Of a stretch of DNA of 15,284 nt, positions 9,221 through 15,284 are shown piece by piece. Source of the DNA: Jimgerdemannia flammicorona (lineage: Eukaryota; Mucoromycota; Endogonomycetes; Endogonales; Endogonaceae). The first letter of the stretch is position 1. Each line of letters starts with the position of its first letter. Location: contig RBNI01003749.1 of NCBI GenBank assembly GCA_003990745.1, forward strand, positions 1-15,284, given 5' to 3'. Position numbers and translations under genes: made by a program. The notes under the pieces are model-generated. The model saw only the letters and a program-made list of their open reading frames with translations, was not told the DNA's origin and did not search any database.

Positions 9221-9609
9221 CTGCTACACCCCAAGGCCAAACCCCTGACCAAAGCCCACCTAGAGGATGTAGGGTATAATCTTCATAGTCTGGAGGATGA
9301 ATTCATCAAGCCTGGAAAAACATTCATAATCAGAACCAGACTAGCTATACAGCCACCCCAAGAAACTTATATATAATTGACCTCAAGGCCAGGTAAGGAA
9401 TAACTGTGGAAGGAGGAATCATTGACCCAGGATATACAGGCAAAATCAAGGTTATCCTACACAACAGTAGTGTGGAATGGCACTGAATCATTAGAGGATA
9501 GAAGATTGCCCAAGCAGTCTTCATGAAGGTCAGAACCCTGCAATTACAAGAAGTGTCCAAACTGACTGAAGGAATAAGACAAGTCAAAGGATTTGGAAGT
9601 TCAGACAAG
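9221..9609 (+). pseudogene. dUTPase domain of the gypsy polyprotein, degenerate
   Basis: dUTPase hydrolyses dUTP to dUMP and pyrophosphate, limiting uracil in newly made DNA. All five motif positions of the trimeric family can be located: motif 1 VGYNLHS (9269-9289; canonical Asp is Asn), motif 2 around 9385-9408 with TAA at the Ser position, motif 3 GGIIDPGYTG (9412-9441), motif 4 G-stop-KIAQ (9496-9513) and motif 5 RQVKGFGSS (9577-9603). A 2-bp gain in a TA run (TATATATAATT, about 9369-9378) shifts the frame between motifs 1 and 2. dUTPases have been reported in some basidiomycete Metaviridae elements, for example in Phanerochaete, and in several retrovirus groups. Here it sits between protease and RT. 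Confidence 0.85.
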
Positions 9610-9998
9610 AAGGAAGTACATCTCCTTCAAGTCAACCACCTCAAGAGGAATGCTCCCCAGCAAGTGTATTGCCAACCAGTCAAACTGGACAAGAACCTCA
9701 TCCTGGAGCCTGGAGAACAAACCACCTTCGAAATCTTTGCATCACCTGACCCCAGAAACCTTTTCTTTGAACCCAAGGAAGATATCCCACACCTAGATAT
9801 AGAAGGACACACTTTCCCTGACAAGATAAATCCAGTACACTCCCAAGCAACCAACCAAAGTTGAGAAACCATCATCTTGCCAAAAAGAATCATCATAGGA
9901 CATCTGGTGCCTTTTCTCAACTGAACTTATAGGGAAGTTTATGAACTAAATCTATTAGAAAATAGCAAAAGGTTCCAGAAGAAAGGAAAGGTCCCTCT
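9610..9998 (+). pseudogene. gypsy pol spacer between dUTPase and RT
   Basis: In the dUTPase frame this encodes about 130 residues with no domain I recognise, including a hydrophobic ETIILPKRIIIGHLVPFL block near 9865-9918 that may be a small beta-rich fold. Stops occur at about 9862 and 9922, and the frame closes at TGA near 10000, where the RT frame (-1 relative) takes over. The inverted copy preserves this region with the same lengths and the same two TGA stops. Confidence 0.6.
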
Positions 9999-11430
9999 GT
10001 GACCCAGGAGACAGTGAAGCCTTCCACCAATATTGGAGAAGAATTGACACCCCAACAATAGCAACAACTAGTAGAACTTCTCAACAAATATCAAGATATC
10101 TTCACTACCAATTATGGCAACCTGCCATATAATCCATCATATCACCACAGCATAAATACAGGAAATACAACACCCATCTGGCAGAAATCCTATAGAATAC
10201 CCCATCACTTGAAAACATTCAAAAAGGAGCACATTCAAGAACTCTTAGACAATGGAGTCATCCGACCCTCTACCAGCCCCTGGGCTAGCCCTATACTTAT
10301 TGTATCAAAAAAAGGAGGATAAAGACTCTGTGTGGATTATAGGAAACTCAATTCAGTTACCAAAAAGGATATCTATCCTTTGCCCAGAATCGATGACCTT
10401 TTGGATTAGTTACAAGATGCCAGATACTTCAGCAGTATGGACCTCTTTGCAGGATTCCATGAGATCCCTATGGACCCCAAAGACATTCAAAAGAAAGCCT
10501 TTCTTGCTCTAGGAAAACTGTTTGAATACCTCTGAATACCCTTTGGACTTTGCAATGCACCCTCCACCTTTTAAAGGATGATGCATTCAGTCTATGTCTC
10601 CTTGATCCACCACTGTCTGATTTTATATATGAATAATTCCAACATCTATTCAGCAAATTTTGAAGAATACCTGCACTACCTAGAGGAATTCTTCAAGCTC
10701 ACCCACAAGAATTACTTGAGACTAAATACAAAGAAATGCTACTTCAGGAAACAGAAACTTGAATTCCTTAGATTCATAGTTTTAAAAGAAGAAATCCATA
10801 CAGACCCAAAGAAAACTGAAAAGATCAACAATTGATCAGCACCCAAGACCCTGAAGGAAACATTGTCATTTCTGATGCTAGTGTCCTACTATAGAAGGTT
10901 TATCAAGGACTTTGCCCAAATTGCTGCCCCAATCTAAATCTTTCTCAAGAAAGGAGTACCATTCAAATGAACAGAATCACAAGAAACAGCCTTCAAAGAA
11001 CTCAAGAACTACATGACTACAGCACTAATCCTTGTATGCCCCAATCTACAGAAGCCATTCATCTTGTATACAGATGCTTCCAAAGATGGCCTAGGAGCAG
11101 TTCTAGCTCAAGAAGGATCTGATCAATAACACTATGTGATAGCTTATGCAAGCCAAGCTACCAATCAGCAGCAGATGAACTATGGTAGCACCAAACTGGA
11201 ATACCTTGCAGTCATATGGGTGGTCACTCTGTTCAAGCATTACCTCATCAGAAAAAGATTTACCCTGATCACAGACCATACAGCCCTCAAATGGCTATTC
11301 AACCACAAGAAACTCACTGGAATCCTAGCCTGCTGGATCCTTATCCTTCAGGATTACAAGATCACCATTATCCACAAAGTAGGGAAAGCCCACAACAATG
11401 TTGATGTACTTTCCTGTCAGCCCCAATGAA
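9999..11430 (+). pseudogene. gypsy reverse transcriptase and RNase H, inactive
   Basis: One frame covers RT and RNase H. The RT blocks are a long N-terminal part, RLCVDYRKLN, IDDLLD, SMDLFAGFHEIPMD (first catalytic Asp at 10440-10442), FGLCNAPSTF, and the catalytic motif at 10626-10637, which reads YMNN instead of YxDD. RNase H follows at about 11060-11429 with YTDAS (Asp 11073), TKLEYLAVIW, TDHTALKWL and a terminal HNNVDVLS. In-frame stops include those after KKGG (TAA, where the inverted copy has Trp), LD (TAG), EYL (TGA) and STF (TAA), with more in the connection domain. The two Asn for Asp changes in the motif would abolish polymerase activity even without the stops. Confidence 0.93.
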
Positions 11431-12471
11431 CCAGAAGAAGGGTGTCCTGAGGAACTATACTCTAAAGGAAGCTCCTTAGACCATCAAAGCACAAGAAGAT
11501 CTTATCCAAAAAGAACATCAGAAAGCCCACCAGAGAAAGGCAAATATAGAAGAGAAGTTGTAAACAACATATCAACATTGGCCTAACCTCAGAACACAAG
11601 TCCAGGACATACTTAAGAAATGTGACACCTGCCAGAAGTACCAAGGAAGAAAGAACTACCAAGCACTATTGCAACCAATTATACCACCAGACAACATCTT
11701 TCAGAGATGGGGAATAGATGTAATTGGATCTCTACTAGTTATATCAAGAAGAAACAAATATATCCTTGTATTTGTGAAACATCTGACCAAGTGGCCTGAG
11801 GCTTTCCCAATAAAAATTGCAAATGTCTTAGCCATTGTAGGCCTTCTCCATGGACTCACACTTAGATATGGACCCCCAGAAGAACCAAGGTACAGAATTC
11901 ATCAACAACATAATCACAAGTTATACTTGAATTCACAAGATTCACTTCAAATGGACCATATCTTACCACTCTCAGACCAATGGCATGACAGAAAGAATGA
12001 ACCAGACTATCAAAAAAGAACTTGCCTAAGTCAATCCTACCAATTGGGACCTCTGCTTACCTGAGATCCTATGGGAAATTTGGAACACCTCTGCTGCCTC
12101 TACCAAACAAAAGCCATTCAAAATGATGTTTGCTAAGAAAATCAAAACTGCTGACCATAAGAATCTTGGAGACCTCCTCAAGAAGGCAGAACAGTTATGT
12201 AATCAAGCCCAAGGTCAGATTATCAAAGTCCAAGAAAGATAAAAGAAGTATTACAACCAGAAATAGAAGGATCAGGAGATCAAGATTGGAGATCAAGTAC
12301 TAATTTGGAGAATGCCAAATTAGAGCCCAAATGGGAAGAACTTTATCTTATACATAACATCAGAGGAACCAGCATCTATTTAAGAGCATGGATGGATGGA
12401 CTCTGAAGACACCAGTATATATCAATCATCTCAAGATATATCTTTTCTCCCACCATGAACCAGAGAATTGA
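11431..12471 (+). pseudogene. gypsy integrase, with frameshifts and a mutated catalytic Asp
   Basis: The N-terminal zinc finger is H-x3-H (11516, 11528) and C-x2-C (11621, 11630). The core has GID (Asp 11717-11719), then NQGTEF, where the second catalytic residue is AAC, Asn (11883-11885), and NGMTERMNQ with the catalytic Glu at 11991-11993. There are 35 codons between the last two, as in DD35E. The frame moves by +1 at a C5 run (about 11872-11876), which a single inserted C explains. The C-terminal part has GDQVLIW and a KWEELYLIHNIRGTSIYL block resembling the GPY/F module (about 12316-12375), with further small frame changes. No chromodomain is visible. The last frame reaches TGA at 12469-12471, overlapping the next ORF. 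Confidence 0.88.
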
Positions 12472-13006
12472 CAACTGCCTCCAGACCCTTGTCCTCAGTT
12501 CTCTTCAAGTCCTACTAGTTCCTCTGCCACAGTTCTGGGAACCCAATGGAACATACCTTCAGAAAATCTGGGTTCATCAATAAAACCTCACTCTGGCTGA
12601 GAGACTACTCCAGGTCCACCAGCTGCAGGCATACTATGCAATTGGAGAACAATTGCAGAATCTTCCCCTCTCAGACCTGGTCTATGTCCATAACACTACC
12701 AGCCTGAATAGAAAGAATACTACTACTGCAGACAGATTATATACAATCTATAAACAGAACTCTTCTACCTTAATCTAGGCCCAGTTCTCTCTGAATGACC
12801 TCTAAAGGATGATACTGCCTACCTATCTCAGCATCATTCACCAAGTTGAGATCCTATTTCCCAAGAAAGAAGAGAAGCCCCTAGAATGGAGTGACCATAG
12901 TTCAGATGATGATGATGGAACAAGTATAGATACAGAAGCTACTTATGCCTATTGAGATGATGACTGAAGAATAGTCTGAGACAGACTATCCTTCAGTGAG
13001 GGCTAA
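12455..13006 (+). pseudogene. unrecognised ORF between pol and the 3' LTR
   Basis: From ATG at 12455 (good context, CACCATGA) one frame runs 183 codons to TAA at 13004-13006, the three bases directly before the LTR. It overlaps the end of pol by 17 bp in another frame. In-frame stops lie at 12581, 12776, 12803, 12953, 12965 and 12977, in line with decay elsewhere in the element. The product would have a hydrophobic N-terminal stretch (residues 9-27), a charged helical middle, and an acidic end with a run of four Asp. I know no family for it. It could be a true extra gene, a C-terminal pol extension in a shifted frame, or a chance frame; codon-sized decay without frameshift favours a former gene. 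Confidence 0.45.
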
Positions 13007-13182
13007 TGTAATGAACCAAAATATACTATCTAAATTATAACTTAGCTAGATGATGTGAACAATTAGTATACTATGTGACTTCCAGTATATCATAGTTACT
13101 TATGCTCACCATACTTATAATTAGCCAGGATTCCAGATCAGGGTTATTTATCTGTGTCCTGAGAACACACCTGTGTCTGGTG

Positions 13183-13277
13183 GACACACTCATGTCCTAT
13201 AGACACACTCATGTCCTGTGGACACACTCATGTCCTGCAGATACACTCATATCCTGTAGACACACCTGTACTCAGAG
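13183..13277 (+). repeat. 19-bp tandem array with palindromic units inside the LTR
   Basis: Five consecutive units start at 13183, 13202, 13221, 13240 and 13259, a strict 19-bp period, with consensus GACACACTCATGTCCTGTA. The last unit is diverged, and looser half-units precede the array (about 13154-13182). Each junction makes a small inverted repeat such as TGTCCTGTGGACA, so single strands could form a row of short hairpins. Confidence 0.9.
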
Positions 13278-13349
13278 GATATACCCAAACATTACCAGAA
13301 GTAGTAAATCTATAGTTAGTCATGTAGCAACCAGATAGCAACCATAATG

Positions 13350-13380
13350 TATAAATTACCCAGAGATAAGAGTGAATAAA
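13350..13380 (+). promoter_or_regulatory. candidate LTR core promoter and poly(A) signal
   Basis: TATAAATT at 13350-13357 is followed 20 bp later by AATAAA (13375-13380), a compact arrangement common in LTRs where transcript start and end lie close together. The matching part of the 5' LTR is outside the window, so conservation cannot be checked. Motif evidence only. Confidence 0.4.
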
Positions 13381-13734
13381 CCTCAGTCTGAAAGTCTGAA
13401 TTTAAAGCAAAAGACAAGTCTGCCTATTACACTTCGAGGGATATGCCTACCAAAAGCCACTTGATCCAGAAAGGATTGCAACACTTAGGAGAAATGCCTG
13501 CTCTACAGCCACTACTAAGAGATTGTGAGCATTGGTTTCCTTTTCCACTTCAGTCTACTTTCTGATACAAAGATTTATTGGTTCACTTGCCAGATAAGCC
13601 TGAAGATTTTCACCCTTTTTACCATATTCTCAGAGAGCCCACCTTTCTTGCCACAAGCCAGTCTCTTAACACAACTTTGCAGTGATCTGTTTATGCAAAT
13701 GAAGCCAGTCTTGATGTAACTTGCCAAGAATGAG

Positions 13735-14030
13735 TTATTTCCCAGTTGAAGCTGCTGATTCAGGAAGAATCCATGCTATCTGAGTAGTATTCTCAGAAAG
13801 CCACTGATTCAGGAAGAATCTGCATCATCCACCATTTTCAAGTTATTCGCATTCCCAGTTGAAGCCAAATCTGTACCATCTAAGTTATTTCCCAGAAACC
13901 CACCAATTTAGAAAGAATCTGCATCATCTGCCATTTCTAAGTTGTCCTCTACATTTCTAGTTGAAGCTGCCAATTCAGGAAGAATCTGTGACATTCAAGT
14001 TATTCATTTGTTCCCAGTGAAGAATTCACT
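13735..14030 (+). repeat. degenerate direct repeats in the LTR
   Basis: Variants of CCCAGTTGAAGC, GATTCAGGAAGAATCTG, CATCATC and CAAGTTATT recur in the same order several times, at spacings of roughly 50-75 bp. Part of the last copy overlaps the start of the 5' LTR remnant. These look like an old tandem duplication within the LTR, now heavily mutated. Confidence 0.7.
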
Positions 14031-14448
14031 ACTAGTATATATAATTACCAATAAGAAGATTATCATACTATACAGAGATCATCACACCAAGACTATTACC
14101 CAGAAATTGCATACTTTTGGAGATCACTGTCATCCAAGATGGAAACCACTAAATTGTCAAATCATTACACATAAGGAATTTGTCATTCTATACATGAATT
14201 CTGCTAATTCTCAGTTGACCTAAGAAGGAAATCCATTTACACATAAATTGCTGCTACACCCAGAAGAACTATCCCAATAAGAAAATTGCTTGCAGATATC
14301 CAGCTTTGACTATTATACCACTAAACACTAAGGACCTCAGGAATCATAGAATATTTTATTGCTTTTTGACAAAGTAACTGGGGGCTCAAGCCAAACTACA
14401 TCAACCTCCAACCTTGTAATTTGCCTCCATTGAGCCAGGTATGTTACA

Positions 14449-15284
14449 ATATATATAATTAGAGAGTAGTGGATCTGTGGGCCATAGACTAAGTTCATCA
14501 TTCTCTGGAAGATAGGGGGTGTATTGTAAAGTCTAAAGGGTATTCAGAGGTATTCAGACAGTTTTCCTAGAGCAAAGAAGGCTGTTTTCTGAATATTCTT
14601 GAGATTCATGAAGATCTCATAGAATCTTGCAAAAGGTCCATACTACTGAAGTATCTGGCATCTTGTAACTAATCTAGGAGATCATTGATTCTGGGCAAAA
14701 GATAAGCATTCTTCTTAGTGACTGAATTGAGTTTCCTATAGTCTATACAGAGTCTCCATCTTCCTTTCTTTGGTACAATAAGTATGAGACTGGCCCAAGG
14801 GCTAGTAGAGAGTCAGATGACTCTATTGTCTAAGAGTTCTTAAATGTATTCCTTTTCAAATATCTTTAGATAATGGGGTATTCTATAGGGTTTCTGCTAG
14901 ATAAGTGTTACATTTTCTGTATTTATACTATAGTGATATAATAAGTTATATAGTAGGTTGCCATAATCAGTAGTGAAGATATCTTGATATTTATTGAGAA
15001 GTTTTACTAGTTATTATTATTACTGGGGTATCAATTCTTCTTCAATATTGGTGAAAGACTTTACTGTCTCCTGAGTTACAGAGGGGCCTTTCCTTTCTTC
15101 TGAGACCTTTTTCTATTTTCCAATAGGTTTAGCTTATAGACTTCTCTGTGGATTCAGTTGAGAAAAGGTACTAGATATCCTATGATGATTCTTTTTGGCA
15201 AGATGATGGTTTCTCAACTTTGGTTGGTTGCTTGGGAGTGTACTGGATTTATCTTGTCAGGGAAAGTGTGTCCTTCTATATCTA
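14449..15284 (-). pseudogene. second gypsy copy, inverted: pol fragment interrupted by the first element
   Basis: The reverse complement matches 9794-10630 nearly base for base in length and at roughly 80 percent identity by eye. It encodes the pre-RT spacer and RT as far as the codons just before the catalytic motif (LIIYI), where the 3' LTR of the other element begins. It keeps Trp (TGG) in the RWRLC block where the plus copy has TAA. It has TGA where the plus copy keeps the CGA of VIRPS, and a (CAA)n tract turned largely into TAA codons. A 1-bp loss after the first catalytic Asp codon region shifts its frame. It contains no CpG that I can find. It continues past the window end toward its own 5' side. 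Confidence 0.93.

Larger units (their letters stand above)
1..14448 (+). mobile_element. Ty3/gypsy LTR retrotransposon with dUTPase, decayed, hosting a copia insertion
   Basis: The element is bounded by direct repeats at 1-439 and 14006-14448. The complete 3' LTR starts TGTAATG and the 5' LTR ends CATTACA, a perfect 7-bp terminal inverted repeat. The order gag, aspartic protease, dUTPase, RT, RNase H, integrase is that of Metaviridae, because integrase follows RNase H. Without the copia insertion and its duplicated 5 bp, the internal part is about 7.5 kb. With 1442-bp LTRs the whole element would be about 10.4 kb, starting about 1 kb upstream of the window. Every coding segment carries stops and several carry frameshifts, so it is inactive. 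Its 3' end abuts an inverted copy of the same family, which is its insertion target; the bases next to the LTR are ATATA, but the matching left target copy lies outside the window. Confidence 0.93.
13007..14448 (+). repeat. gypsy 3' LTR, complete (1442 bp)
   Basis: It starts TGTAATGAACC and ends ATGTTACA; its last 443 bp match the 5' LTR remnant. A weak purine tract (GTGAGGG at about 12996-13002) precedes it. Inside are a 19-bp tandem array, a TATA box and AATAAA pair, and a block of degenerate repeats. Two of the 8 CpG left in the gypsy sequence are here (about 13435 and 13848). Short ORFs in it (13102, 13525, 13942) show no protein family. Confidence 0.92.

Noticed and set aside
13160..13280. 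CRISPR-like array
   Set aside because: The units are contiguous 19-bp tandem repeats with no spacers, inside a eukaryotic LTR.

Overview
The window is a nest of three LTR retrotransposons with no recognisable host gene. The element families, including a Ty3/gypsy element carrying a dUTPase and a copia element with a half-tRNA primer site, fit a filamentous fungus, possibly a basidiomycete. That is an inference from the transposons alone. The oldest layer is a Ty3/gypsy fragment on the minus strand (14449-15284). It covers the spacer before reverse transcriptase (RT) and the N-terminal RT, and it breaks off just before the codons for the RT catalytic motif. A second, plus-strand Ty3/gypsy element of the same family sits against that break. 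Its 5' LTR is cut by the window edge (1-439), its 3' LTR is complete (13007-14448), and the order inside is gag, aspartic protease, Cys-rich linker, dUTPase, RT, RNase H, integrase, then an extra 3' ORF. The youngest layer is a complete Ty1/copia element on the minus strand (3524-8562), inserted into the gypsy pol linker. It has 156-bp LTRs and a perfect 5-bp target duplication, CTATC.

The copia element is structurally complete. It has two LTRs, a primer-binding site matching the anticodon arm of initiator tRNA-Met (the half-tRNA priming of Drosophila copia), a polypurine tract, and one uninterrupted 1454-codon Gag-Pol frame (8343 down to 3979) with every expected catalytic residue. Eight in-frame stop codons inactivate it. 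Seven are TGA, most simply derived from CGA arginine codons. No frameshift is needed to read it end to end.

The gypsy element is far more decayed. It has stops of all three kinds, several frameshifts, YMNN in place of a YxDD RT motif, and Asn at the second catalytic Asp of integrase. I count only 8 CpG dinucleotides in about 10.2 kb of gypsy sequence, while the copia has several per 60 bases. Differences between LTR pairs are dominated by CpG transitions in both elements. The window therefore records CpG-directed cytosine deamination at three stages.

Points most worth a second look: the dUTPase between protease and RT, a Cys6 cluster spaced like a fungal Zn2Cys6 domain in the linker, a -1 frame step before RT shared by both gypsy copies, an extra ORF ending exactly at the 3' LTR, and a strand-biased hexamer (GTATAG on +) across the copia element.
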